The notes under the pieces were generated by a model. That model was not told the origin of the DNA. It ran no database searches and was given only the letters and a program-made list of their open reading frames with translations. Source: Cryptomeria japonica (lineage: Eukaryota > Streptophyta > Pinopsida > Cupressales > Cupressaceae). From it: DNA of 64,000 nt. Below, piece by piece: positions 23,376 through 34,480 of the stretch. Positions within the stretch are counted from its first letter, which is position 1; the number at the start of each line of letters is the position of its first letter. Made by a program: the position numbers and the translations under genes. The DNA is taken from the NCBI RefSeq assembly GCF_030272615.1, contig NC_081411.1:182488977-182552976 (forward strand), in the 5' to 3' direction.

Positions 23376-23885
23376 AGCTGGAATATATCTATCCCTGTTC
23401 ATAAGATCAAACATAATAGAGAGAATATTTCTTGGAATCCGCCTCTTTCGGGGTGGATCAAACTTAATATCGATGGGGCAGCCAAAGGAAATCCTGGTCC
23501 AGCTGGCTATGGGGGAGTGGTGAGGAATCATTTGGGTTTGCTGGTCTCTGCAGTGGTGCTCCCTTTGGGCACCTAGACTAACCATTTTGTGAAGGCTAGT
23601 GTTGCATATATTGGGATACTCATTGCAAGGAAGGAGGGGTTCAAGCGGGTCTGGTTGGAGAGTGATTCGCTTAGTATTGTCAAATGCATTAAAGGATATA
23701 TGGTGCCTAGCTAGACTATCTCAAACGCAATCAGAGATTGTGTTGAAATGATAGCTGGCTTAGAAGATTTCAAGATTTCGCACATTTCCGGGAAGGAAAC
23801 AAACCGGCGGATCATTTGGCCAACTTGGTGGTGGGTAACGTGGCATTTAAATGGTGGAGTGGAAAGGAAACTTTCCTGAAAACCC
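23376..23885 (+). pseudogene. LINE RNase H domain
   Basis: It reads GWIKLNIDGAAKGNPGPAGY, the RVT_3-type RNase H opening, then GVVRNHLGLL and WLESDSLSIVKCIKG. The Glu expected in the middle of the domain is not evident (SVAYIGILIARKEG). Stops occur near 23573 and 23712 and a frameshift near 23800. It removes RNA during second-strand synthesis. Confidence 0.8.
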
Positions 23886-24725
23886 TGTGCGACCTGGCAA
23901 AAAATGATGCCAAGATCTACAGCCTTTCCATTGAAATTTATGATGAAATATTATGATGGGATGGGAGTCGTTGGGGTGGTATTTCGTATTATTACCACTT
24001 TGAGAAGTGCAATAACGTTTAGTTTGCCCTGTTTAAGTGTGCCTTCCTCCATGTTTTTTTGGAATCTTTGTTTTGCTCGAGCTTTAGAATGGGAGGTGAG
24101 AAGAATAGGTTTGAATCCACAAACTATGATACATGGTAGAAGAACAAGGAGGTTTGGGAGGAAATATCTAATGGTGGCATGGTTCCTTTTATGGAAAGAT
24201 TGCATGGTCATTCGGACATTGTTACGGAAAGCTTCATCATGGGTGGAATAAGGGTGTGCTGACTTGTTTTGGTGCAGAGTTTCAAGTTGATGAAAATCTG
24301 GTTGCCACTATTTAGGCCTGGATATGAAAGGTATAAAATTCTATAGAGACAGGAGGTCGGGTGAGGATGCTATTGCTGCCTTTTATGATAAGAAGAAGGA
24401 AAGAATGAGGGTTACGAAGATGGTGGATGGTGGCTATAACAAGAAAGAGTTGATTTCCCTCTGGGTTGATATGGCGGAATTTATCATGAGATACATCACC
24501 TTGGATGGTAGATATGCTAGTATTTTTTCTCATCATTTTACTGTCCTAAACCATTTTAGACATGGTATATTGATTTCAATTCCCTTTTATCTAGTTTTGT
24601 CTTTGGAGAATAGTTTATTTAAACAATTTGAAAATCAGGATAACCCTATGATTCATGAAGGGCTTATCTTGTTGATTTCCGATATGGAAATGGATGAGGA
24701 TGATAGTGGTATGGCCATGGACTGA
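23886..24725 (+). pseudogene. Extra ORF region downstream of LINE RNase H (unnamed domain)
   Basis: The frame with MGGEKNRFESTNYDTW (ATG near 24089) leads through MERLHGHSDIVTESF and FQVDENLVATI. It then switches frame into the open piece 24324-24725: MKGIKFYRDRRSGEDAIAAF, then MAEFIMRYITLDGRYASIF, LNHFRHGILISIPFYLVLSL and MIHEGLILLI. I do not know a named domain for this. It has the look of a conserved folded protein, with a KFYRDR motif, an ITLDGRY motif and an HFRHG motif. Its position after RNase H inside a LINE with target duplications is unusual. It could be a second LINE ORF or a captured gag-like gene. Confidence 0.55.
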
Positions 24726-25030
24726 TGGGATATCAAGGATATGGAGGACCTTGAGTATAAACCAAAAATTGAAGGGGAGTTTATGGTGACCCTAGGAACT
24801 CACAACAATAGGAAAACCTATCCCCCAAGGTGGGAAGCTAGTAATTTTAAATCTAGCAGCAGGAAAATGTAAGACCTGGAACCTCGCATCAAAAAAAATC
24901 AAAACTAACCAAATCTTGTGGGTCCAAAGCCCTAGACCATGAGATTAAGTTAGACATCCCTATCAAGGTGGATAATGAGAAATAGGGGAGTGCGATTAAG
25001 GAAAATAAAGGCAAGATAAAGGAGGAGAGG
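24726..25030 (+). pseudogene. Linker of the LINE extra ORF region
   Basis: Broken coding-like sequence between the unnamed domain and the coiled coil. Short Lys/Glu-rich reads in shifting frames (for example DIPIKVDNEK near 24955) suggest a disordered basic linker. No domain is recognised. Confidence 0.35.
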
Positions 25031-25033
25031 GTA

Positions 25034-25576
25034 ATGGGGAATTTGCTATTGGAGGCTACTAGAAGTCAGAAGCAATTTTGGAAGTGGGTCGAGAAGGAGA
25101 TTGGATCCCTAAAAGATGGGATTAAAGTTGACACCTTCACGGAATCCCTTGGGCCCAACAAGTATGAGAGGATCATGAATATGATCCAAAAAATTTCGCA
25201 GGATGTGGAAACCATGAAGGTTAACCAAGAGCGTAAAATTGAGAAGCTGGAAGAGGATGTGAGTGAGATCAAGGAAAACCTGAACAATCTGGTGGAAATC
25301 ATTAGGTAGGGGATGAACAATAGCGCTAATGGTTTGAAAAAGATTAATTCCACGATGACAGATTATATAGCCAAGACCATCGCCAGTGACCCTCCCGTGG
25401 GCGAAAAGCAGAAAAAGATTGATTTGGAGGCTAGACAGAGTGTTGCTGCTAGGAAGATCAGTTCGGGTCTGTGTACTAGAACTAGGAGTCGAAGCCAGGA
25501 CCAAGGAACCTCCAGATTCATCATGAGGACTTGGAGAAGATTAATAGGAGTATTATTCAGAAAAACACTGATTTGA
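25034..25576 (+). pseudogene. Coiled-coil C-terminal part of the LINE extra ORF
   Basis: The open piece 25034-25309 reads MGNLLLEATRSQKQFWKWVE, then RIMNMIQKISQDVETMKVNQ and KIEKLEEDVSEIKENLNNLV, with clear heptads. After one stop at 25307 the frame continues (GMNNSANGLKKINSTMTDY) to a basic Arg/Ser-rich tail ending near 25576. Coiled coil plus basic tail fits a nucleic-acid-binding or self-associating protein. Minus-strand ORFs here are shadows. Confidence 0.5.
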
Positions 25577-25753
25577 TGCACTCTCTTAGTTGAGTGTGTG
25601 GTCATGTTTTTTGGTTTACATTTTTTGTTTTTTATTGTCCGTTTGTGTGGGGCTCGTCCCCTATTTTGCTTAGTTTTTTGGTCTGGTTGGCTGCTAGCCA
25701 TGGTTTGTAAAACTTTGCGTTTCAGGTCCCTGTAAACCCTATTTATCTTTATC
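25577..25753 (+). mobile_element. LINE 3' untranslated tail
   Basis: T-rich tail ending CCTATTTATCTTTATC before the A-run shared with the target duplication. The same terminal motif ends the minus-strand unit at 37965, in the form CCTATTTATCCTTAATC. Confidence 0.7.
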
Positions 25754-25885
25754 AAAAACATCATGTAATAGTATAATTTAGACAACCATTTCTTGGAAAC
25801 TATTCTTCAAATAATAATTCTTGTTGGTACGAGACCATGCACTTTCCATTTTCTTTCACAAGAACAAAATGATCGCCCTATACAC

Positions 25886-25916
25886 GAGTGGCTGCAAGAA
25901 GTTGAGTCCCACTTTT
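25886..25916 (+). repeat. Left terminal inverted repeat
   Basis: GAGTGGCTGCAAGAAGTTGA followed by GTCCCACTTTT. It matches 22 of 31 positions of the nested element's terminus and 18 of 28 of the right end. It is preceded by ACAC. Confidence 0.55.
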
Positions 25917-26754
25917 GGGCAAAAAGTGGAAGTGTTTTCTCTGTTTTTCAAATTTTATGTCGATTGATGTCAAAATTTGATGTACTTAGAGATTGAATCT
26001 CAAAAAACTTCAGTAATAGAAAATGTAGTGCTTAGAGTCTACTTTACAAATATGTAATTTATTTTAATACCCACATGGTAGAAATCCCTTTTTAGTAGGC
26101 ATGTTTAAAACCCAGTTTTTCAAAATGCCTGTTTCAGGACCATACCACGCATGTGTACGACCATCCTTTTTTGATGCAAATAAATGAATTTTTGCAAATC
26201 CTTCTGGGAAATGATACCTAAGACACCAAATATTGATGAGAATATTTTTGCTTATTTTTTTATTGAATATATTTTTTTTTATTAATTTTTAACTGACAAT
26301 AAAGTATATTTTCAAAACATCGGGTGTACGACCACCATAATTTGATGAAAATTTCATATTTTTCAATTTTTTTTTTTAATATTCAAAAGAATTGTATGTA
26401 GATTGATGTCATATAATTTATCTTTCTAAAATCCTAAAAACCAAAAAGTTATTAAAGTTTTAGTGAACCTTGGTATTTTAGGTTTAGGTTCCACTTTTGA
26501 TTAATAAATAATACAAAAATAGTAAAAGTAATCTTATCACTATAAAATTTACATTTCTGAAATCAGGACGCTGAAAACTCTAATGGGTTTTCATTTTGTC
26601 AAAAAATTCAATCAGAAAGGCCCTCAAAAAATTAGGCCAAGGTAGAAATCTAATGTCGTTTTACCTTAGTCATTTTTTTGGAGGTCCAAGCATAGGCTTG
26701 GTCAGACCAAGCCTACCCTGAAGCAAAAAAAAAAGCTAAGGAATGTTTCCTGCC

Positions 26755-26890
26755 CCTAATTTTAAAAAATAGGTGCCCATTTTTTAAATTCAAAAAACGG
26801 GCGCCCGTTTTGCTCTGTACCGTTGAGCCCATTTTCAAAAATGGGCACCCGTTTCTAAAAAGATCCGTTGGGCCAGACTCTGGCCCACAA
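26755..26890. repeat. Left subterminal GGGC(A/G)CCCGTTT repeats
   Basis: Several copies and half-copies of A/T-flanked GGGCGCCCGTTTT and ATGGGCACCCGTTT in both orientations, plus GGGCCAGACTCTGGCCC. They lie about 150 bp upstream of the transposase start. A similar cluster lies near the right end. The minus-strand ORF here is a shadow. Confidence 0.6.
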
Positions 26891-27037
26891 GCACAAATCC
26901 CAATGATTGAATGATTTTTCAATCATTGGCTGACAGGTATGATCTGCAAAGAGAATGTTTAGATTAATCATTCTCTTTTTTTGTCTTATTGTCGATTTGG
27001 TAAGGAGATTGATTCGAATTCAAATTTTGGTGTAGCC
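26891..27037 (+). promoter_or_regulatory. Region upstream of transposase start, with a short hairpin
   Basis: AATGATTGAATGATTTTTCAA and TCATTGG around 26901-26930 form a small hairpin (CAATGATTGAA / TTCAATCATTG). No convincing TATA box can be fixed. It is the only gap between the subterminal repeats and the start codon. Confidence 0.35.
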
Positions 27038-30000
27038 ATGGGATCAAATCAACACAGGAAGAGGCAAAGGAAGGTTCTAACAATTGAGGAGATTGCAGAA
27101 AATAGGGAGGAGGCAATGCATCAACGAGAGAGAAGATCAAGAATGAGACAAGGAGCTTCAAGTTCCACAATCATTTTAGAAGAGGAGAACATCAATGAGA
27201 CCATAAATGCTGATGAAGGAAACACAATAGAACCATTTAATTCAGGTGCATCTTCTAATCCATTATTGGATACATGTATTTCTTCATAGCCCTGTGTTTT
27301 TTCTCATGAAGAAATTGGTGATTTAGTAGAAGCAGGTTACTTATTAAATGAAATTGTAATTGAAAATCAAACCCCAAATGAAATTAGAAGTCAAGTTGAA
27401 AGTGAAATTGAAATCCAAATTGAAACCCCAACTGAAACTAGATCTCAACTTGAAACTGAAATTGAAACCAAACTTGAAACTCCAAATGAAGTTGAAAATC
27501 CACCTGCAACTAAAACCAATAATGTGCATGTAGACATGGAAACACCAATTGAAAATGAAACATGTTTGAATGATAATCAAATGAATGAAAATTTTGAAAT
27601 TAAAAGTGATGTACTAGACAACCTTCCTGGCTTGGTTTCATGGAGACATATTAGGACACATGCAAATAGATTGTTTAGACATTTTTTTTATAAAAAGAAA
27701 TTTGGGTTTCAATGTCAATTAATGGTACAACTAATTAAAATGACTAAAATGCAAAAAGTGATGAAGAAGTTAGGCTTTTATGTCAAACCCAAGAAGAAGG
27801 AGGAGTCTTTAAAACAAGTTGTATTGACTGTTGCTAGCGCCTTTGATACAATTGGAAAGAAAAGTCATTCTAAAGATAAAAATGCGGCATGACAGGCAAT
27901 AACAACAGTTTTAGTAAGCCAAACAACTTCTAATAAAATAATGATGAGTAAGATAAGTGGATATCTTAATATTCATCACAAAACTTTGTCAAGAGCTGTA
28001 AAAAGAAGAGTTAATTTTGAAAGTGATCCGGCAAACAAGTTGTGGACTTTTAGTGGTAGACTACCAAGGTCTGATATGAAACTTACTGGTGAAGTAAAAA
28101 ATTTGATCGAAAAATTCTGGCTCGATAATACGAGAGTATCACCTAATGTTAGAGATGTTCTTAAATTAAGAGTTGGGTCAAAAATTCATGATCCACATCC
28201 AAAACACCTATTGGACATGACTCAAACTGAATTGTATAAAAATTTTTTGGATGATAAGGTATTGACTATTAGCATTTGTCAAAGGTCTTTTGAAAAATGT
28301 AAACCTTGGTATGTTTTAATTAACAAGGAAAGAGTCACATGTTGTTGCAAAACTCATGTTCAATTTTGCTACCATTATGATGTATTTCGATATATACGTG
28401 TTACCATGCATAGTAATGGAATGTTCCAAGAATGTGGTATAAATATACCACTTGAAATTATAAAGGAGTTTATTTCAAGTTTGTTTTGCAACCCACTAAA
28501 TGAACAAAATTTCCTTTTCAATGCATGTGTTTCTGGTGTATGTGATATATGTGGCAATCTTGCATTGTTGGATGAATGTTTGCATGAAAATCTTTCAAAT
28601 GATTTTGGACAACAATTAATTGATGTTAAAAGACTTAAAACTATTGAGTATCCACTGAAGGATGGAAAGGTTGGAAAACGATGTGATCTAATCACTGAAA
28701 AAGTTAGTGTTCATGCATTTATGAATGAATTCAAGAGTAACATCATACCTAAATATGTTAAACACACTCAAAATGCTAGATGGCTCGATGGTCAGTTTCA
28801 AATATGTAAGGATACATTTCCTGTTGGTAGTATACTTTCGGTTATTGACTTTGCAGAGAACTACACGCTTGCATCACAAGATGAGGTACAATCACAATAC
28901 TAGAATTCAGTGTAGGTATCATTTTTTGTCCATATTGTCTATAGGCATGCACCAGATAGTACACAAGAGGATCGCAAAATTTTGAGAGAGTACCATTTCT
29001 ATATGAGTGATAATAAATTACACTCATCTAAGTTTGTCTAGCTTTGCTTCAAGACCTTTTTTCAGAATTTGAGGGAGAGAGAAATTCAAATGACACAACA
29101 TCTAATATGGTCTGATAATTGCACAGGGCAATTCAAGAATGCTAGAATGTTTTATTGGTTGAGTAGGATTCATAAGAAAACTAATATCGAACACATTTGG
29201 AGCTTTTTTGAGGCTGGACACTGGAAAGGAGAACATGATAGTGTTGGTGCATGTGTTAAGAGAGCCCTTTGTAGAGAGCAACTCAAATTTGAGGAAAAGG
29301 ATAAATTTAAAAATGCAAGTGCAATTGTGGATTGGTGTAGTGCAAATTTATCCACAGGATCAAGTCAGAACTCTACAATTAGACATTTCTTCTGGCTAGT
29401 TAAAGAGGATAATATCCTTCAAAGATATGATTGTGATACAATAAATGGGTCAGCTAGATGGCATTCATTTAAGAGTTCTAATTCTAACACTTGGACTATA
29501 TGGACTAGAGAGCTTGCATGTTTTTGTCAATTTTGTGTTGCAGGTGAATGGGAAGAATGCGAGAATACGGAATGGGTCAAAGAATGGCAACACAAAATCT
29601 TAACACCTACTGAGACACAATATGAAGATGTTAGAAGAGATGAAGACCCCGATCATGCATTTGCATCAGAAGATTATGATCATGTTTCAGACCTCATACA
29701 ACCTGGTAATTTAATTCAATTTATTGTTTATAACTTTAAATTATATATTTTTATGTATTGTCATATAATTTATGATTACATATTTGAATTATAAATTCTA
29801 ACAAGTTTTATTTCTACACATTGTACTTAAATTTGTTTTATAGGACATGTGTATGTTGTTGTTGCACCTGAGGATAATGATGAGCAGGTTGAGTATTGGC
29901 TAGCTAGATGTGTAGAACCTAAGAAAAAGTTGATATGTGATCAAGTAGATGATGATGGTTTTCAGTATCCAGTTGGGTCTATTGTGGTGGTTGGTACATG

Positions 30001-31225
30001 GCTACGCAAATACTTAACAAGAAGGAATGGCTTACCAGCTTATGAAGACTACTAATCAGAAAAGAAGATTATACACTATTCTCATTTGGTGGTGGCAACA
30101 AACATCAAATTAGAAATATACAAGGGTGAACTCACAATACTGGTTCCCACTTTTTGACCAACTTTGACACTTATATGAATATTTTGAAAAAAACCTTCAC
30201 TTTCCGACACCTATAACTTTTAAACCATTAAGAATTTGAAGATGATATAAACTAGTGATTTCTAACATCTTGTTTGTAGATTCTAAATATATTTTTTTCA
30301 AATTTGTTTGAATAGAATTTTATTGATTTTTCCATCTCCCTCAAAACGTAGTTTTTAACAGCAAACAACATTATTTAAGAGTGATGTGTATCCTGAAACG
30401 CATAATTTTTTTTCTATAAATGATAAAAACTTAATTCTTTTGAATTTTGGTTTGTAACATCAATAACCAGGGCATGCAGTTGGTTTGATAGTGATATGTT
30501 GAATATTTTTCATTTCATTAAGTTTTGAAGTTTGACTAATTATAATTTAGATATAGGTGTACGTTTGAACACATAACTTGTTCTATATATATCAAAATTC
30601 AATTTTCTTTTTTTTGTTAGAAAGGAAACATCAATACCTGGTGCATAGATATTTTTCAAAAAAAATTTGAATTAGTTTACTATTTTTCCCAATGCATTGA
30701 ACAAAGAAGTTCATGTTTGGTGAAAAACCTACATTCATAAGAAATAAAATAAAAATATATTAATGAAATTAAATATATTAATTGTTATACTATTTGGAAA
30801 TCTTATAATAAGAATTAAATACTTAAAAAAACAACTTTTAAATGAATTAATTTGACCCCCCAAAAGCTAATGTAAAATTGGTTTTTTATCAACATTTGAT
30901 AGATGCAAAGGAGACTCCATTGCAAGTGTGATTTAGAAGTAGAGAGGTTCTATCCAAGAAGTTTTGATCTAAGAGTCTTTGATTTAACTCTCTTTAATTA
31001 ATTACCTAAAATGGGACCTCTTAAAGCTTAAATCATTATATTTTTTTAAAAATGTATGATTTCAGACAAAATCAGGACGTACCAAAAAGTGGGAACCAAC
31101 TTTGTGAGTTCACCCACAAAGGTAGACCTGCTAATAAGGTATTGTGGACACTTTCAGTAGAAGAGCATGAGGCAATCATAGACGCATTGTAGAAGAGAGA
31201 GGATGCAGATGGTACATTAGGTTGA
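27038..31225 (+). pseudogene. DDE-type transposase gene, two exons, interrupted by nested element
   Basis: One frame runs without indels from the ATG at 27038 (MGSNQHRKRQRKVLTIEE) to 29705. A 138-bp GT-AG intron (29706-29843) follows, and the frame resumes to 30123. After skipping the nested element it ends at a TGA at 31223-31225, about 1,017 codons in all. In order: a basic N-terminus, a Glu/Thr-rich repetitive region (codons 100-160), a possible HTH (SGYLNIHHKTLSRAVKRR), a Cys/His cluster (C435-C437, H440, C444, H446, then C502 and C505) and a DDE core: VIDFAENY (D604), WSDNCTGQFKN (D693), FFEAGHWKGEHD (E725). A C-terminal SH3/chromo-like segment follows (YWLARCVEPKKK). Stops are at 27287, 27890, 28901, 28913, 29038, 30053 and about 31189. 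The animal and plant protein family with D.C.GQFKN and FEAGHGKG motifs is familiar, but I cannot name its superfamily with confidence. Confidence 0.8.
30120..31119. mobile_element. 992-bp non-autonomous TIR element, TSD ACAA
   Basis: GGGTGAACTCACAATACTGG at 30124 and the inverse of GGGTGAACTCACAAAGTTGG ending at 31115 form TIRs of about 34 bp with few mismatches; both continue TTCCCACTTTTT. ACAA flanks it at 30120-30123 and 31116-31119. The inside is AT-rich without a reading frame. Removing the element and one ACAA rejoins the transposase frame exactly. The ends match the right end of the host transposon, so it is probably mobilised by the same kind of transposase. Confidence 0.85.
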
Positions 31226-31239
31226 ATCAAATTTATATG

Positions 31240-31965
31240 CATGTAAGTTTGTGTTACTTGTGTGAACTCTTTTATATTTAATCATGATAATTATTTTTCT
31301 TTGTCCCTTTAACATTGTATTTGTCTATATTTGATACAATTTTGGTTTCATAAACATTGTATTAGTTATCTTCTTCTTAATGTTATTTTGTGCACATTGT
31401 AATTGTGTTACAATTGAATTCTAATTTTTTATGATATATTTATTTTATTGTAATCTCTTCATAGATTAATTGTAAGTTCAAAGATAGAATTATGTCTTAA
31501 ATATGACCTGGCTCTATATTTATCATTGTATGACAAATCTATATAGCATACTTTTTTATTTTAGTACCATGAAGTCCATGCTTTTCATACCACTACTATC
31601 TGCACTAATAAACCATCAATACACTAGTAAAGTAGTGTGGTCAACTTAAGAGGAAAGTTGATACTATGTTTGTAGCTTCCTAATAATTTGGTTAGCCTTA
31701 GTTCCATCAATCTATTGGATTCCTCTATGAGATTCATTTATAATTAATAATCCTTTTATATAATCATGATAATCATTATTCCTCTATGAGATTCATTTAT
31801 AATTAATAAGTCGATACTTGTGTGGACTCTTTTAAATATTTAATCATGATAATTGTTTTTCTTTGTCCCTTTAATATTGTATTTGTCTACATTTGATACA
31901 ATTTTGGTTTCATAAACAATATTGTATTAGTTATCTTATTCTTAATGTTATTTTGTGCACATTGA
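31240..31965 (+). repeat. Direct repeats of about 140 bp
   Basis: 31253-31400 and 31815-31965 share about 140 bp (AACTCTTTTATATTTAATCA to TTATTTTGTGCACATTG). Within the spacer, CCTCTATGAGATTCATTTAT occurs twice (about 31720 and 31779). They lie just downstream of the transposase stop. Confidence 0.75.
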
Positions 31966-31979
31966 ATTATAAATTGTTG

Positions 31980-32388
31980 CACTGTAAGATGATCAATCAC
32001 AATGTTAATATATAAAGTCATAAATAGATCACATAACAAGTCATAAATAAAAAGTCCTATATACAATCACATAAAAATTCTTCATGACATAATAATAAGT
32101 CTTCAAATAATAATTTAATAAGGAAATGACATTAAAACAAGTCCAAATAACATAATAACAAAACAATGTATCACATATATAATCACTAGAGTGTGCCAAA
32201 TCACATAACACGACCTGATATCATAATAGAAAGGAAATGACATAATAAAAAGTCCTATATATAGTCACATAACAAATAACACCAAGTCCTATATATAATC
32301 ACATAATAACAAGTCCTGAGATAACATAACAAGTGACATCATAAAAAGTCCACAATACAATAACATGACATGATCTAAAATATACAAT
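31980..32388. repeat. Degenerate repeats of AAGTCCTATATA(T/C)A(A/G)TCACATAA
   Basis: This motif or close forms appear near 32049, 32252 and 32286 in A/C-rich DNA. It is the 3' flank of the minus-strand gene; no coding sequence seen. Confidence 0.5.
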
Positions 32389-32971
32389 CTAAGAACTCGC
32401 ATGCATCTCATTTGCAGTCCTCTTCACTCCACGTGAAGGTGGCTAAGATGAATCATCCCGCTGCACGTGGTCCTGAGATGCACCATCATGTGTCTGTGCA
32501 ATATCAGTGTCTCCACCCTCCTGTGCAGTATCAGTGACTCCACCCTCCCGTGCAGTATCAGTGTCTACACCCTCCTGTACATTATTAAAAGATTTTACAT
32601 GAGAAGAAGTTACTTGCATAATTCACTTATAAAGTAATTAAATACTAAAAAATTTAAAATACATTACCATACGACCGTGCTCTACAATGACCTCACTGGT
32701 ACGTGGAGGTCCACTGTCATGAACAAGAAAAGTGGTCATAGCCAAGTCCTGCAAAAAAAACATTGTACATCAATTTTGATAATCCCTATAAAAGCCAGGT
32801 ACACGGTATAAACAAATTAGAAATTATTTTTGTAATCATCGTGCCTCAAATGTTAATTTTGATGGTTGCATCTGGCTCAACCCCATAGCCGTACCAATAT
32901 TGGTAGTGGTGTGGACCTGAACAACATATATAAAGCATGAATCAAACTTGTATATATACATAAATTATAAA

Positions 32972-33004
<33 letters not shown>
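32972..33004. repeat. (TA)n microsatellite
   Basis: About 16 TA units in an intron of the minus-strand gene. Confidence 0.95.
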
Positions 33005-33007
<3 letters not shown>

Positions 33008-34420
33008 GAATATTATCACAAAAAAGAATACATGTGATGTAGGCAAAGTAACTGATGGTCGAAGGCATACATGTGATGTGCCATCAAATAATCCAGAAGC
33101 CTACAATTGCAAAAAATAACAAACATGAATCAAAGTTGTACTTAAATTAGTAAGCACGTAAACACTTCAAATTAATGGATGAAAAACATACTAGTGGTAT
33201 ATGAGGCTGAGCCTCAGTGGTCCATGGGTCACGTAAAGAACTACACACCTCAGTGCTACATGAAGCACCCTACAAAATTGAAAAAACATATCATATGTAA
33301 ATCATTACATTAAAAAAATTATTGTTTATTTTAAATGTACATATCAATACAATGTATCTAGATGAAAGTGCATACCGTAAATGGGGCACCAACATCTCTA
33401 GGTATTGAGGTAACATGCTATCGGTTCCTCAATGATGTGGTATGATCCATCCTCTGTTCAGAAAAAATTGACTCATGTTATGGTTCATATGTGTATATAT
33501 AAGGAATTTAATATTGCACTGTAAATTATACAAATAAATTTGTACCTCTGTAGGCTGATCATCGTCTGTCCATAGGAGATCAACATATGAAGAGACGACA
33601 TCAGCATGTGCAGCCTCCTCGGCATCATCGTAACCACCATGGGCGGCATCAGCATCACCAAAATCACCATCTCCTCCAGGGGCAGCCTCACTCTATGGAC
33701 CCCTACATACATCCCCACAACTCGTGCAAACATGTGCTAAGCAAGGGGTGGCCCTCACCTCCCGCAACTGCTGTACCAAATTGCCCGACAGGGCACTCAA
33801 TGAACATAGAGCAGAATCCACTGCTCGATGATGGGCAGGTGTTGGAACAACTGGTGATGGAAGAGGAACCAATGGATCATCGCGCACATGGTTTCTAACC
33901 CTGTCGCTCAATTTTACTCCTGGCGTATTCTAGGGCATGCCTCTCCCAACCCCTTGAAATGATCTAATATCAAAGTAATTGGGCTTTTTGCCCAATTCAA
34001 ATTTCGCCCATAATTCCTGGCCTATCCTAGGACCTCATGATTGGAGTGTGGTGGATGGTCAAAAGTGGCTAGCAATGCTTGGGTGCCTATACCATCGAAT
34101 AGAGATCCGTGGCTTCTTTGGATCTATCTCTTCACTCGTCTTAAGGTTCACAAAATATTTTTTCAAATCTATTTTTGTTATTTTTAAGTCATTAACTTGT
34201 TTGTATGTGAGGCCATCTGCGTAAAATGCACACAATCCCTCACGCCAGCTACGATAGCTATCTAGCTCGCTATCTAATGCCTGCATAGACTGTACAATGT
34301 CTTGCATACTATTTGCAAGGTGTAACAACTGTTGGGGTGGATGAGGCTCATGCTTAATAGTATGAATATCTCTAATCAAAGCAACAATATTTGTCTGAAT
34401 TGTCTGTCGCAACTGATCTG

Positions 34421-34480
34421 GTGGAGGTGGAGGTGGAGGTGGAGGTGGAGGTGGAGGTGGTGGTGGAGGTGGAGGTGGTA
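34421..34480. repeat. (GGTGGA)n repeat coding for polyproline
   Basis: About ten hexamers. Read on the minus strand they give the proline run of the minus-strand gene. Confidence 0.9.

Larger units (their letters stand above)
21662..25769 (+). mobile_element. 5'-truncated L1-type LINE with 16-bp TSD
   Basis: AAAAACATCATGTAAT occurs at 21662-21677 and again at 25754-25769, bracketing a 4,076-bp body. The body starts inside the RT domain, as expected for 5' truncation, and ends CTATTTATCTTTATC followed by As. Inside are the RT catalytic region, a zf-RVT-like region, an RNase H domain, then a further ORF region with a conserved-looking domain and a coiled coil. The duplication shows that these pieces sit in one retroposed unit, unless a later insertion left no trace. 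Confidence 0.85.

Noticed and set aside
23951-25785. Several minus-strand ORFs of 74-140 codons opposite the LINE
   Set aside because: Shadows of the plus-strand coding frames; no domain and no support.
26713-26922. Minus-strand 69-codon ORF
   Set aside because: Created by the GGGCACCCGTTT repeats, which read as repeated NGCPF-like peptides; the same happens at 37395-37667.
33587-33898. Plus-strand His-rich ORF of 103 codons
   Set aside because: Antisense to the coding frame of the minus-strand gene; the His run is the complement of GATG-rich codons.
34421-34480. (GGTGGA)n as a regulatory G-quadruplex
   Set aside because: Runs of only two Gs; simpler as a polyproline-coding repeat of the minus-strand gene.
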